From Mariannaea sp. PMI_226 (lineage: Eukaryota; Ascomycota; Sordariomycetes; Hypocreales; Nectriaceae): a stretch of DNA of 64,000 nucleotides. The position numbers and the translations under genes are program-made. A model generated the notes under the pieces. It saw nothing but the letters and a program-made list of their open reading frames with translations, was not told the DNA's origin and searched no databases. Positions 10,341-23,300 of this stretch are shown here, one piece after another; positions within the stretch are counted from its first letter, which is position 1, and each line of letters opens with the position of its first letter. Location of the stretch: NCBI GenBank assembly GCA_024336345.1, contig JANFOG010000003.1:564501-628500 (forward strand), given 5' to 3'.

Positions 10341-12105
10341 GTTGACGCTGGTGCCTTTGGGGAGGCGCCCAACCACTGCTCAGTCTTGGCGAAGGGGCGA
10401 ATATATGACGTTACCGATAGTTGGGGAACGCGCGGGGTTGAACGTGAGGGTGGTCGTGTGCGTGCGATACGCTGAGGGAGGTCGCGGGGAGGAGGAGGAG
10501 GGAGAGGAATCGCAAAGAGGCGACACACGCAAGCAAGGCAGAAGCACGAACCAAGGCCCAGCCAAGAGAGGCAGAGTTGGAAATCAAAAGGAGAGTGGGT
10601 GGGGGTGGTTAATTATCCGCCAGCTTCCACACCGCGTCATAATCTGTCACTCAAGCTATAAAAAGAAAAAGTACGGCCACAGGTAAGGAGGAATGTTGAA
10701 AAACCAGGGTGGAATAGGAAAGCCTGGAATGCAGATGAGACGATGAGGACTGGACGGCGTTGAACATCTTCGGCTCCTTTGGGATGAGTTTGATTGAAGG
10801 AGGCATCCCGCTTACAGGGGCTTGCACAGGTTGGGAAAAGTAGGACAGAACCCAGTACCGACAGATACGCCTGTTGGAGCATGCAAGGTACAGTACTTAC
10901 TCCTGTTGACACGTGCTTGATCCCTGTAATACAAAGTAGGCACCAAATGCTCCACAAATGGTAGTTGAATACGATATCTTCCATTGCCTGCCCATTAAAG
11001 CCACCGTGTGTAGGTATTGATCTTTCTCGAGAATTATTCTGTAACAAACTTGAGAGGACGATCTCGTCATCTCATCCGTCGATGCTCTCTGATACACACA
11101 CATGACGCAGATTGTGAATCACAGGCACGAGGATAGTATCGGAGTTGGGTTAGACTGAGGTAGCGATTTTATCCCTTTTTTTCTAATTGTGGTATCAGGA
11201 GAATTGAAATCGGCAATCGGCAGGTAGAATGTGCCAAGCTCACTGGGCTGGGGTCTTAATTCCCCGTCATGATTGGCGAGAAAGCGCCGTGTCTGCATCT
11301 CACTCTCATTGGCATGCCTCATTTGAAACGAGACATCTACCAAAGCTGGATTTTTGTCTTCCTTGGAAAATAGAGGACATGTCGAAACTTGCGTCATTCA
11401 AATTCCTTTTCCACTTCATTTCAATCCTCTTTACAAATTTCATGTGCATGACTGACTGGGAGGAAGAGAGCGGGGGGAAATGGAAAAGGGGACGACCAAT
11501 TTAGCAAACATTTTTCCTTAGTAGGATATTCCAAGTTAGGTAGGTAATAGATACATGGTCAATGTACTCCCTAAATTCCTAAGCCATAGTCTCTCATTTG
11601 CCGTATCGTACATATATCAAAGAAATCCTTGACTTGGGCCATACGTAGAGCGTGTGCCACGATCATGATTGGTTCAACGTCTTGGGGCACAGCATGCTCT
11701 TGGACTTTTTTATCCCCTCTTTCCTAGCGTTTCGCTTCATACTCCCATTATACCTGGATACATTTCAGATATCTAAGCCGTGGGCTGGCAACTGTTGTCT
11801 ATATGATTCTTTTATTTTGTTTGGTGGTGTTACATGTATGTTACAGCAGGCTCATAAAGTACATAACTACCCATACAATCTCAATCAGGGAGGATATCAA
11901 CAGAAGCGTCATATCTAGCAGTACGCTCATCTAGCATCCGACGCGGCTCTATCGGTAGAGCCTGATCCTTTCAAGAAGGATATGTCCCCTATCAACATAT
12001 CCAGCCCTTCTTTGGCTCAGATGGCCAGTTTTGCTAAAATTTGGCGGATTCGTGAGATGTCAGAAAATCAGCAGGGCTTCAAGGCAAAGTCACACCAACA
12101 GTCTG
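10341..12105. other. Intergenic region between PPN2-like gene and PET191
   Basis: About 1.8 kb without a supportable gene. It should contain the phosphatase promoter and the PET191 3' region. TAGGTAGGTA occurs at 11538-11547. A tRNA-like D-arm hairpin near 11940-11985 lacks a T-arm and is not called. Open frames here have no recognisable domain. Confidence 0.4.
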
Positions 12106-12564
12106 TCACTTCTTCGCCTGTTGCTGCAGTGCCGCCTGCTCCGCTCGGTACTTTTCGTTTTCCACTTCACGCCAATCCGGGGGGATGGGCTCATTGCCAT
12201 CCGTCTCCTTGACGCTGCCCGCGAACGCCGGCTTTCCGGCGTACAACTGGTAGCCTTTGCCGGCTTCCGCCTCCTGCATAGTCCGGTATTGCACAGGCAT
12301 GTTGCCACGGAATCGTTTTCGCATATCCACCATGCCGCGCTTACACTCGCCGAATCCCTTCTTGAGCTGGCGGCACTTGAGGGGGAGGGTGTCGACGAGG
12401 GGTTCGCGGAGGCAGTCGGCGGCTGAGTTCCGATGAACCATGACACAGTCGGATTCCTGGAGGCACTGCGCGAGGGCCTCGCCTGCGAGAGAGTCAATTG
12501 CCCATTCATAAGGTATCAGAGTCCGGGATGGAGACTTACGAAGAGCTTGACATGAGCTGGGCAT
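12106..12564 (-). CDS. pet191: Cytochrome c oxidase assembly protein PET191/COA5
   Basis: An intermembrane-space assembly factor for mitochondrial complex IV. Two exons, 12540-12564 and 12106-12482, joined across a 57-nt GT-AG intron, give 133 residues. The starting 25-nt exon encodes MPSSCQAL plus one base. The protein carries the PET191 cysteine pattern: Cys5/Cys15, Cys21/Cys32 and Cys45/Cys55, with CX9C or CX10C spacing, as expected for a Mia40-oxidised protein. The segment KCRQLKKGFGECKRGMVDMR is the family hallmark. The C-terminal half is a lysine/glutamine-rich extension ending AALQQQAKK, longer than the yeast core and common in filamentous fungi. There is no cleavable presequence, in keeping with the Mia40 route. 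Confidence 0.93.
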   Translation of the reverse strand: MPSSCQALRKSPSRTLIPYEWAIDSLAGEALAQCLQESDCVMVHRNSAADCLREPLVDTLPLKCRQLKKGFGECKRGMVDMRKRFRGNMPVQYRTMQEAEAGKGYQLYAGKPAFAGSVKETDGNEPIPPDWREVENEKYRAEQAALQQQAKK

Positions 12565-13339
12565 CTTGATTGCTTGGACTGTGCAGGTCGATACAGCTCA
12601 GGTGATGGGATCGAATCAAAAAAGAGCCCCAGAGATTTACCAAGTACCTCCGTACCTAGCCTGGACAGCCTCGACTGATGTTTTTGCGGTCAGCATGTGA
12701 TTGGCTGAGTGATTAGCCACAAAGCTCTCCCGTCTCCAGCGTCTTTCTCAGTGGGGTACCGCCAGGTGCACACCTGTAGGTTCGTATCTAGATAGGTACC
12801 TGTAGGGACAGTTGCCCACTGACGTAGTTCGTACCGTCAGGTATTTTGCGCCACAATGTGGATAGCCGCAGTACGTATTCGTACCTGCTCGTCGCATTGA
12901 TTGTGAACATGCAAAGTGAGTTGGCTGTCTAAGAAGAAAAGATGTCGGGAGGAATGACTTTGGCGTTTTCTTGAAGGCGTTAAAGCCTAAGAAGCCATTG
13001 GCTTCCGTTTTCGCTACCACGAGTGCAATTCTTCATCTTGCATCGAAATAGTGCCTAATCGAAGCAGCATTACAAACACCTCGAGGTGGACCATCCCCTT
13101 GAATCAAGTCCTAGTTATCTCGCCTAAATTCACTGAGGTCATGACTTGTTCATACTATTGACTGCGACTTGCATGTGACATCACCTCCCGCCAAAGCAAC
13201 TCTCTCGCCCACCCCCCTCTCACGAGTTCAACTGGGCAACTCTTTCGCTCTGACGCCCTTCATGATCGGCCAAAGCGCCGCATCGATAATCTCTCAGAAG
13301 GCTTCCTCCTTTTGAAATTTCTTGTGCAATCCCTTCGCC
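12565..13339. promoter_or_regulatory. Divergent promoter region, PET191 / lipase
   Basis: A 775-bp divergent spacer. It contains TACCTA/TAGGTA-type motifs at 12653-12659 and 12791-12800 and a pyrimidine-rich stretch around 13190-13250 near the lipase start. No coding signal is visible. Confidence 0.4.
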
Positions 13340-15477
13340 ATGCCAGTTCCTTTCTTAGGGAGGCTCCGGCCGTGAGTTCAGCCAGCCCCTAAACCTTGCG
13401 CATCTCGTCGCGCAACCTCACTTGGGGCAAGACAGATCGCTGACCAACACCTTGCGCAGTACTGAGTACTTGGCGCTTGTAGGATCCTTCATTCTGGTCG
13501 GTCTCGAGGCATTGATTCGCGTACTAACGCTGGCTTTGCGTAAGTCGACCAGCCTTCCTCCAAGTTGTGTTGGCGGTCAAGCATTTGACATGGGCTGATC
13601 CCGAAACTCCCTTTAGCACCCTTCCTCGTTTCGTTCTTCTACCAGGCTTCGCGACGAATCTTTAATCGATTTTCAAAACCTGCCCAGAAGCGAGCAGAGA
13701 ATAAACGGAAGAGTCAGTCTCTCGGCCCGCCCTCTCCATGTCGAACTTACATATGTTGACTCGCGAGTTATAGCCGTCTCCGATTCCGTGCGAGATGCAC
13801 CTGACTTTGTCGAGTTGTGCCGAATATGGGGTTATGAAGCAGAGGAGCATATTGCGCAGACCAAAGACGGATACCTTCTTGGCCTGCATCGTTTGCAATG
13901 GAGAAAGGGGGAGGAGGCCCAGAGGGTGAACGCGGGGCCCTCAAGCGTCAGAAAGAGGGTGGTGTATCTGCACCACGGCCTTCTCATGAATTCGGAGGTG
14001 TGGGTTTGTCTCACTGATGAGCAGAGATGTCTACCATTTGAACTTGTCGACAGGGGCTTTGATGTTTGGGTCAGTTTCGCTTTTGGAGCTGCGCACGGAG
14101 GTTGGTTGCTAATCCTTTGTTCAGTTTGGAAACAATCGCGGAAACAAGTATTCGAAGAAATCAATCCACACCTCACCAACGTCTGTCAAATTTTGGGACT
14201 TCTCTATTGATGAGTTCGCATTCCACGACATCCCAGACAGTATCGAATATATCCTCGACACAACACAAGAGGAAAGTCTGTCATACATTGGCTTCTCTCA
14301 AGGCACAGCTCAGGCCTTTGCTACCCTTGCCATCCATCCCAAGCTCAACCGCAAGGTCAATGTTTTCATCGCTCTTGCTCCGGCAATGTCTCCCGCGGGC
14401 CTCTCTAATGGCGTGGTCGACTCCCTAGTAAAGGCGTCTCCCCAAGTCCTATTCCTTCTATTCGGCAGACGTTCTATCTTGAGTTCGGCAACTATGTGGG
14501 AGACGCTCCTATACCCTCCCATCTTCAGCCAACTCATTGACATGGGTCTTTCATTCTTGTTCAACTGGAAAACGAAAAATATCTCCGCCAGTCAAAAGTT
14601 GGCTGCATACCCTCACCTGTACTCCTTCACAAGCACCAAGAGTGTGGTCCACTGGTTTCAAATTATCCGGCACAAATGCTTCCAGATGTACGACGATGAC
14701 GTCCATCAGCCGATGAGCGTCAGCAGGGTAAACAAATACTCCAAGGTGGCCAAGTATCCGACCAGGAACATCAAAACGCCCATCGTTTTAGTATATGGTG
14801 GCAGTGACTCACTTGTCGATATTAAGGCTATGCTCAAAGAACTGCCACCACAAACTGTGGCCACTGAGATTCCTCACTACGAGCATCTTGACTTTTTATG
14901 GGCTAGAGATGTTGACTCCCAGGTTTTTCAGCATGTCTTTGATGCTCTGGACAGCTTCACGGATGCGGAACACACCAAGGAAGAGTACGATCGATACTAC
15001 GTCAGCAGGCATCAGAGTCTTATTGGGTCTGGCTACCCGTATGCATACTCACGAGGCAGTGAGAGCGAGTCTTCCACATTGACCATGAACGAGCTTGTCA
15101 ATGGTGGTGCACCTCCACCTCACCGGGCACGCGAGCCGGCTACCGTATCCACAAGGAATGTGATTCAGACGCGACCTCAAGTTGCCACAGTCGACGATAA
15201 GGAGACTCGTGCAACTTCGCCAGATGTGATGCGGGCAGGGCAAAGTTCAGAAAATGAGTCTGGAGACACAGGACCGGACAGTCAGGAAGGTACTGGTACG
15301 GGCAAGCGTCGGGGCAGTAAGCTACGTCGGGGAAGTGCTGGAAGTAATATCAGTGTTGATAGCATGCGTGAAGGCCGGGGAATCAGTATTGGTGCGAGCA
15401 AGATCGCTTCAGGGATCGTGACGAAGAGTGGTGCAAGTGGGTTGGCAATTCCTGAAGAAGGCAACACAGGTCCATAG
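13340..15477 (+). CDS. Membrane-anchored acid-lipase-family lipase (TGL1/YEH-type steryl ester hydrolase-like)
   Basis: A predicted neutral-lipid or sterol-ester hydrolase of 618 residues. Five exons: 13340-13371, 13460-13539, 13617-13712, 13774-14069 and 14125-15477; all introns are GT-AG and phases match. Near the N-terminus is a membrane segment (YLALVGSFILVGLEALIRVLT), as in yeast Tgl1/Yeh proteins. The AB-hydrolase-associated lipase region follows (FVELCRIWGYEAEEHIAQTKDGY), then LHHGLLMNSE. The nucleophile elbow is GFSQG at 224-228 (Ser226), with Asp396 in VYGGSDSLVD and His422 in HYEHLDFLW as the other triad residues. FGNNRGNKYS at 169-178 is the typical family loop. The C-terminal 150 residues are Ser/Gly/Arg-rich and look disordered. 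Location on lipid droplets or ER is inferred from the family. Confidence 0.9.
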
Positions 15478-18260
15478 AGAAGAACAAAGAAGTAGAGGGA
15501 GCGAATTGTGTATATTAAAGAAGAAGGGGTTTGGATAATAGTAGATACCGTTATTTGGGGGGAGTTCCGTGCTTCGTTCGGGATCGAGGTTACGTTTCCT
15601 CTGTTCTAATCTGTGAAGCTGCAAGTTGCTTTGTAACTATCGGTTTCACGAAGAGGCGGAGAGCAGCTGAGATTGTATTCAGAAAGACCGAATTTTAGAG
15701 AATACCTCGAAGGGGATTGTTTCTGTTTCACATTTATTTCTTTTTTCCTTATTCCGCATTTACTTGCTAGTTGTCGCTAGCTCTACTTTGGTTGTGGGAT
15801 CGAATAGTTATGGCTTGGCGGCGATGAGTCAGACCCAAGGCATTTTCCTACTGTAGTCATGAATCACAACTAATAATCACATAACAAGCACTTACAGGAC
15901 AGCCTGGATACCCTCGTAGTAGACATTTGGGTTTCTGAGTCTGTCATCACTACGTTGCTTTGCAGATTTAATCCGTAGGGATTTATCACTTTAACTGTGT
16001 TGAGAACCACTCCCAATCCTATTTAATAATCACCAACACCCCTGCGCTCTTGAATCTCGATACGGGACACGGAGAACGGAATACAGCATCCTGGTTTTTT
16101 TTTTCCCAAGGGGGGTGGAGCAAAGCAATGACTCCGCTCCTTTTCGAATCCCGTTCGAATCCCGTCTTACAAGATACTATGTATGAACTGGGGGCGGCGG
16201 GTTCCGTCTTGCCGCTTTGCCGGGGCAGGTTGCACATTTTCCTTTTCTGCCTTACCCAAGGACGGTCTAGAGTAATTGGGCGCTGTTTTTTTGTTAAGAA
16301 GGGTGTGGAGGATGGATATCGGACGAGTGAGTTGCCTGTGTCTGTATTGTGTTTGCCAAAGCGAAATAGGACTCAGATGTTTGATGGAAGAGGGGGAGGG
16401 GCCATTCCAACGTCATCACCTTATTGTCCACACTCTCACTGTCAGCAGGAGGAGAACGAATATTATGGCAGAGATACGAGTTGAAGCTGTAGTTACAAGT
16501 GCAACTGGGCTTCCTATTTGATTCACATCATTATCATGATTTCCCTAACCCTGCTATATCACGGATATAGCTATGGAGCTGCCGGCATCGGTGTATCTTG
16601 ATCAATCTCAGGTAGGGCTAGCCATTGTGTCGGAAAGATGATATTAACGTACCATCTCTTCTTAAGGTTCCGTGTCCGGAGAGATCTCTCTGGCACGAGG
16701 TACATGCTCGAGGGAGGCAGTTGGACGGAATTTACGCGTACTATGTAGCAATCTGGAGATAGGGGCGGAATTATGACCCCTGTTCATCCACCTCTCCCAC
16801 CCTTCCCCCCCTAATATAAGCCAATCAACCAATTGTGTCATGCACGCTCCCATGCTCATGGGTTCCGCCAAGAAATCGGGTTCCGGGAGAGACAGAGGCT
16901 GAAAATCTGCCCACGTTGTTTTTGTCCTTCTCTATCTGTTCTGCCTCATCGGGCATCAGGCTGTTGACTAGGGATGAATACTGGATACCTACACCAAACT
17001 ATACTCCATACGTATTGTAACACCTCTCGCTTATCAATCTGAGAGAGAAAATCTGCACAGGAAGGGGAAGACAGAGTCAGAGGCATGTCGAGATTTACAG
17101 CAGGGTTTATCCACCACAGTCTCCCACCCACCCTGGCCACTGGTCATAGAAATCAGGTCGTGCTGACGACGCAAATCCCAAGCCACATCGAGACATTGTT
17201 ACTGTTGTCAGGTCATGTCGATGGATAAAACGGCACGAGGTCCGTGTGGTTGGCTCACTCGTGTATTGTCGTATTTTTTCGAGGCATCAGCATCAAACTT
17301 GAGCGTCTATGTTGTTAGCATTGTGTGTTCCTCTGGATCCGTGGCCACAAGAAACAACCTTAAACGAAGCTTTATTCTAAGATACGAACAGTGAGGGTTA
17401 TTTCTATCAGAAGGAGATTGATATACTATACTCTACACCTCAAGACTGTATATGTATCGTAGATCAAGTTATCCTGTTGGTTACAATAAATGCTCTGCCT
17501 ATGGGATAGGTCTCAGACCAGGCCTCCTCGTCTGAAACGAAGTCGCCCTCACCAAACATGCTCAAACCTCATGGCTATAGCACATCACGACATACAGATT
17601 ACAGGGCATCGTTTATCTACGGATATCCCGTGTGCATATGCAGGCTCCTAACTGTAGGAGGTCCAGCTCGGCCAAGCTTGACCTCAAATTAATACGACGT
17701 CTCCACCAGGAACGGAGACAAGGCATCAACTTGACGCCCCGACCCCGGCGCTCCGGGGTAACTTTGGTGTGCTGCACGTTTCTTTCTTTACTACGTTATG
17801 TATTTTTTTTTTTTTGCTCAAGGGGGCCTTTTTCTGACTGTATCTCTAATCTGTGCTAGGTTATTAATACAACACTGTAGGATTGAGGTCACTGCACAAG
17901 TCCGTACTATTCTATTCTTCTCGTATATTGCCTCAACTTGCCCCCCAATTTTTTGGGACTTTTAGTTCTATTCTCTCCTTTCGTGAGAGCAACCTCGTTG
18001 TTTTCGTTGCTGTTCGTACCATTCGTTTCCGATTCTTTACCCTGGCCCTCTTACCACTACCGTATCCTTCGTATCGCCTCCGTGCAAGTTTTTTCCAAGT
18101 CGAATATCTAGTCTCGCCCAGCTCAAGAAGAAGGAATAACTCCCTGTCTATTTGTCTATCCTTCTATTCTTTCTTTCACTGTCTTTCACATCAAATCGAA
18201 AAAGAAGAAAAAAAAGCAAACCAAAATTCTCAACAAAACAACTGTAACAAAACCATAAAC
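15478..18260. other. 2.8-kb intergenic region
   Basis: Non-coding as far as I can see: the 3' end of the lipase gene, then the promoter and long pyrimidine/A-rich leader of the RTA1-family gene. It contains a CCCTAACCCT telomere-like motif at 16543-16552 and a tandem 11-bp duplication (TTCGAATCCCG) at 16143-16164. The frame upstream of 18261 is open for about 126 codons but contains no ATG. Confidence 0.4.
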
Positions 18261-19388
18261 ATGGTGATCGAAGTTCAAGGGAACTATCCCGACTTCAACA
18301 ATGCCACCTGGGTCCGGGATGGAGGCCCATCCCAGTACTGCTTCCAACACCCTCATGCGTCCATCTGCGACGATGTCAGAAGCTTCTACCAGTACCGAGT
18401 CGACCTAGCACCAAACGTCGCCTTCCTCGCTGTGTACGCCGCCTCGTTGATCGGATACATTGCCACCTGGATCCTCACCCGCACCGGCACCGCCTTTAAC
18501 GTTGCTCTCATCCTGGGCCTCATCTGCGAGGTCATCGGCTACATTGGACGTATCATGAGCTCGCGCAACCCTTGGGATGAGAATGGCTTCTTGATGCAAA
18601 TCTGCTGTTTGACCATTGGGCCCGCCTTCATGGCTGCTGGTGTCTACTTGTGTCTCCGCAGGATTGTGGCGGCCTTTGGTCCTGAGAACTCAAGACTTCC
18701 ACCTGAGTACTACACTCGTATCGTAAGTAGCCCTCTCTTGATTCTTGAGCTGTTCTGTCCCTTGATATATTCGTCTCTATGTGTCTCTGCATGTGCGTGT
18801 AATTTGTTTTTCGTTCTAACATGTTTCTAGTTCATCCCCTGCGATGTCATCTCCCTCGTTCTTCAAGCCCTCGGAGGCGGCATGGCCTCTGTGGCCTCAC
18901 ACAACCGAAAGGACCCGGCCACCGGCTCCAACATCATGATTGCCGGCCTGTCCTTCCAAGTCGCCACTATCTTCATCTTCATCTTGTGCTCTCTTGACTT
19001 CGCCTTCCGCACCGTTCGTCGCCATCGTGCTCTAGGAGAAGCCGCCCTCGACCAGCGCCCCGAGATCGCCAAAGTCCGAAACTCGCGCCGCTTCAAGCTT
19101 TTCCTTGCAGCGCTGTCGCTTGCTGCTTGCATGATTCTTTGGCGAAGCGCGTTTCGTGTCGCCGAGCTGTCAGAGGGCTGGACCGGTCCTGTCATGGGCG
19201 ACCAGGGCATGTTCGTTGGCTTCGAGGGTGTTCTCATCGTCGTTGCTGTCTGGGTGCTCAACATATTTCACCCAGCCTTCTGCATGAAGCCCCTGCTCGA
19301 GATGGAGGACGGCGGTCTGAAGGGTTTGTGGTGCTTCCGCGGGCGTGGCCGCGTCTCTTCCAAGAGAGAGAGCTTTAGCGATAGCTAA
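18261..19388 (+). CDS. RTA1-family seven-transmembrane lipid exporter-like protein
   Basis: A polytopic membrane protein of 339 residues in two exons, 18261-18722 and 18831-19388, joined in phase 0 across a 108-nt GT-AG intron. The ATG at 18261 is preceded by an A-rich context. About seven hydrophobic helices are visible, for example AFLAVYAASLIGYIATWIL, FNVALILGLICEVIGYIGR and VGFEGVLIVVAVWVLNIFHP. The central motif FIPCDVISLVLQALGGG and the later WRSAFRVAELSEGW are hallmarks of the RTA1/RTM1/RSB1 family. Members are linked to resistance to 7-aminocholesterol and molasses toxicity, and to sphingoid long-chain-base release; the family is fungus-specific. A plasma membrane location is inferred. 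The substrate cannot be deduced. Confidence 0.93.
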
Positions 19389-20301
19389 ATATACCTCTCT
19401 AGGGTGTCAGTGTGTAAAATTGCGTTAGTTTCTTTATCAAGCAAATATAATCGCCACGGGTCGTTCTGGATAATTATGCGAACAAGGAATGCAGCCAAAG
19501 AAATATTGTGAATCAACCCATGAAGAATTGTGAGCATTAGCTATCATTAGGACGGTGCCAAAGAAAACACTCAACTCCAACTAGACCAGGCTCCAAGTGA
19601 ATCTCATTCAGAATCATATAATCTCCACGAGTATGAAGCAGATCCTGTCTCCCTCGGAGGATTGATCAAACATGTCAAGGGAACCCAAGTCTTCCAGCGT
19701 TGTCGGCTGGGGAATGACATAGGTCTCAAGCCTATGAGAGAAATGATAAAAACGTCACACTCGTTGAACTGGATTCATAGATTGCAGAGAACCCGGATCA
19801 TTTATTTTATTCGCACACATAACTATTGTCTTACAATAACGGCCAGATCAATCTGCTCCGTAGATGCGCAAGCCCGCTATTCCACCAGCGAGGTTACCAA
19901 TTGGTCTCTGCGAGCCAGTAAGAGGCTCATTGTTCTCTCTCCTCGCGTTGTCTCGAACCACTTCCTTCGTAAAAGCTTTTTTCATTGTCATCGGCTTATT
20001 GAAAAGACGCGACAAATTATGACGAGAAGGAAAAAAGAAACAAGGATAATATAGGGAATAAATAGGAGGGTATCGGATGCTCGAAGAATACTTGCCCAAA
20101 CAGGGCGGAATTGTTATATGGAACACCAAATGAAAACGCCATGCTTCGTAAGTCGTGACAGAATCCAATGAGCCACCAAGGAAGCCGGGTATGTGCAATG
20201 GCTCTGGATGATCCAGGGGATACAAGTCACCAGACAGAATAAAAATTACGAAAAGGAGAGGGGTAGGGGGGCTAGGACAAAGAATCCATCCTCCGACATG
20301 C
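19389..20301. other. Convergent 3' intergenic region
   Basis: A 913-bp spacer between the stops of the RTA1-family gene and the zinc-finger gene. It is AT-rich, as expected of two facing 3' untranslated regions. No gene is supported. Confidence 0.4.
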
Positions 20302-23300
20302 TCAGAGTGAGAAGCTGCCTAAAGGAAGGATTCTTGTCTTGTCACCGTGGAACTTCGCTCGATATTCGATAATGCCGTCGCTGATAGTCTGGAAATCCTT
20401 GATCTTGCGGTTTTTGAAGTCCGTAAGTAAGGCTCGCAGTCCCGAAATGTACTCTTGCTGTTGTTCTCCTTCGTAGTTACCATATGCTCCAAGTTGCAGA
20501 AGGATTTGGTCATCTGTTGCCCAACGGCATGTTAGCGGTCCCCTCCCAGGAGCAATGCCGCACTCATTCCAGTTTCTGATTCAGGTTGCACGTACCCGGG
20601 GCTTTCATATTCTCGAAATGCTGAAATTCACACTGGTTGCCTCTGGGGCAGACACCCCTAAGAAGCTCATCTGGGCATACTTCCCTCTTTACGTCGATCT
20701 TATTGCTGTATGTCAAAGAACGGAGTCCCCCAGCAACAGAGTTTTTATATTCAGGGTGGAACCGGTAGGCGTGAAAGTAATGGAGCGGTGTGTCGTAGGG
20801 CACAAACGTAGACTTGGAGGGACCAGAGTCCGAATGCGGATCCGCATCCTGTGATGCTAGTTCAACCTATCGTCATGTCAGGTATGAGTTACCTCTTTGC
20901 AAATGAGCAAGTTACTTCTCTATCGGAATCGGTTTCAGAAGATGCTTCGGAGCCTTCTACTACGGGTGAAATGACTGAAACACCCTGCAAATCAGTATCA
21001 CTCGCCTCTGGAATCGCGTCAGGTATGGAGGTAGTGGGCTCGTCTGCTATTGAAGCCGATGTGGCCGCAGCTTGATGGTTAGAAAGTTGAACGCCTGCTT
21101 CGGTTGGTTCATAGTCATCAAAGGACTCTTCATCCGCTTCACTACTGAAATCCTCTGCTTCATCCATGACGATGTCCGAGTCTGAATCTGGGTGCGACTC
21201 AGAATCAGAATCAGAGCCAGAGTTAACTCGATCTACCCTCTGCTCAACCTCTTCAGTAGAAGCCAGTGCTTCAGGCTCAGAGAGGGCAACTTCATTCACC
21301 AAAGTTATAGGCTGAGAGGCAACGGTACCCTGAGTAGCTTCGTTAGAATCTTCCTCCGGAGAAATACCATTTCTAGTATTGGAATTGGCATTTTCGTCGC
21401 CAGGTACTTCAACGTTAGTTGGCGTGTCAACGACCTCAGAACTAGAAGTTTGTTCGAGAGCCATTTTCGGCTGGTCAGAGTTGCTTGATTCGATTGGGCT
21501 CTCGGGAGGTGCGTCCGTCGCGGGAACAAACGCTACCTGTGACTCGACTGAGTCGGGGATTAGTCCTCCGAATGTGATATCGTCGATTAATCCTCTTCCA
21601 GACTCTCGAGTATTCGAATAACTTGGATGCTGGCACTCACCTGGCGCATCCTGTAACACCGGATTGGGCTCTGAACCTGCGGCTTCCTCTCGAAGCTCTC
21701 TTTCTTCTGCGAGACTATCTTGAATATCTCGTTCAATCCTAGCAATCTCGTCCTGCAAATGTTTCAAATGTCTCATTTGCTCCTTTCTGTGTGCTTCCAA
21801 GACGGGAAGCCTTTCGCTGGCAATACGAGCCCGAAGAGGGGTTTTTCTGTCTGTAGTGTTCCCCCGCACTTTGGGTAACCTCAAGGGTGCTGGGGATGGA
21901 GGCTGAGATACAGGTCGAGATGGCGGTTGAGAGGGTTGAGAACTTGAGCGAGCATCATCAATTTCAACTGTCAACTGTGATGTGACCTCCGAAACAGGCA
22001 CTGCAGCAGCAGTCATTTCAACACTCCCTTCCTTGGACTGAACTTGTGACTGAGGGACAGAAGGCGTTCCATTGTTCGAGAGCTTTGCCTTCTTACGGGC
22101 TTCAGCTTCTGCAATCTTACGTTTCATGTCCTCAATTTGTTTGTTCATATGTTCAAGGTCAATACCATTGCCATAGCCGATTGGGGTGCCACCCGTCCGG
22201 GGGCTAGACAACTGTCGGTGTGAGATGCTGTCTGGGAGAGCTGGATAGTCGCGAAACGACGTTGTTCGCCCAGGAGTAGAGGGTTGAAAATTAGGCGTAG
22301 GCTCATCCTCAGGAGAGTCAATGTCCATATCGGTATCACCTTCCTCATCGCTAACGTCGATAAGAAATGGCTGAGAGTGTCTAGTTTGGCCAAATGGTCT
22401 CTTGTGATTGTTTGCGTCTGAATTCTCATTCAAATCGGCGGCCACAGGTCGTTTGCGTTCATTAATTACCGGAGAAGGCTGGGGTGCTGATAAGAAAAGT
22501 CCTGGGATTGAGCCCCCCCCAATTGAGTCAGATCGTTCCAATGTAGTCAAAGGTTGAGCAACTGGTGCGGTAGGCAGGTCAGAAGGGCCCGAAAGACTGG
22601 AATCTGCAACGTTGTCATTGGCAGCGGGAGTGTTTGGTAATGTTGTCGGTTGCGGGAGACTGGTTACGGCGACGGGCGTGGCAAGAGCTTGGGGTGGTGG
22701 CACTGATTTGTTCGCTTCCCGTTGCTTCCTCAGTGCTTCCATCTTCTGCTGGATTAGTTTCGATTTTTCAGATTGACTCTTCGTCAGCCTAGGGCCTTTA
22801 GCCGCAGTTGGAGCTTCAGAAGGGGTAGAACTCTCGATGGCGGTTTCGGTAGGAGTGGAAAGCGATTGGGCGGGGAGGACAGATAGGGCAGATGGAGCAG
22901 ACGTGGTTGCAGCAGTAGGAACAATAGGGGCTGCGGGCTTTGATCCTTTCGCTGCTAGCAAGCGAGCGATTCGATCCTTGCGCTCCTCAGACTTATCCAG
23001 TGGTTTCTCGCCCTCACTTGAGCCGTTGCTAGCTTTTTCGGAGTCTTTCGTAGCACTAGCATCCTGGGCTTCCTTCGGTGTGCCCTGGTCCTTGATGCCT
23101 GGCGAGGGAACTATCTTTTCCGGTAGAATTTTCGCTACAGCGGGGTCAAGTCCTAGATCCTTGAAAACATTGTCCAAAAGATCCTTATCAATGCCCTCTT
23201 CAAGATAGTTTTCATATCGAATATTCAAAGGCCAGAGGCGACGAACAGCCTCCTCTGCTTTTTGCTTGGCCGTGGCGACTGCATCCGATACATCATCTCC

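Noticed and set aside
11935..11990. tRNA-like hairpins: a D-arm-like stem (GGCTCTATCGGTAGAGCC) followed by an anticodon-like arm
   Set aside because: No T-arm and no matching acceptor strand follow. A relic or chance, not a tRNA gene.
17883..18260. Open frame continuing 126 codons upstream of the RTA1-family ATG
   Set aside because: It contains no ATG and has a pyrimidine-rich, leader-like composition. The ATG at 18261 fits the family start.
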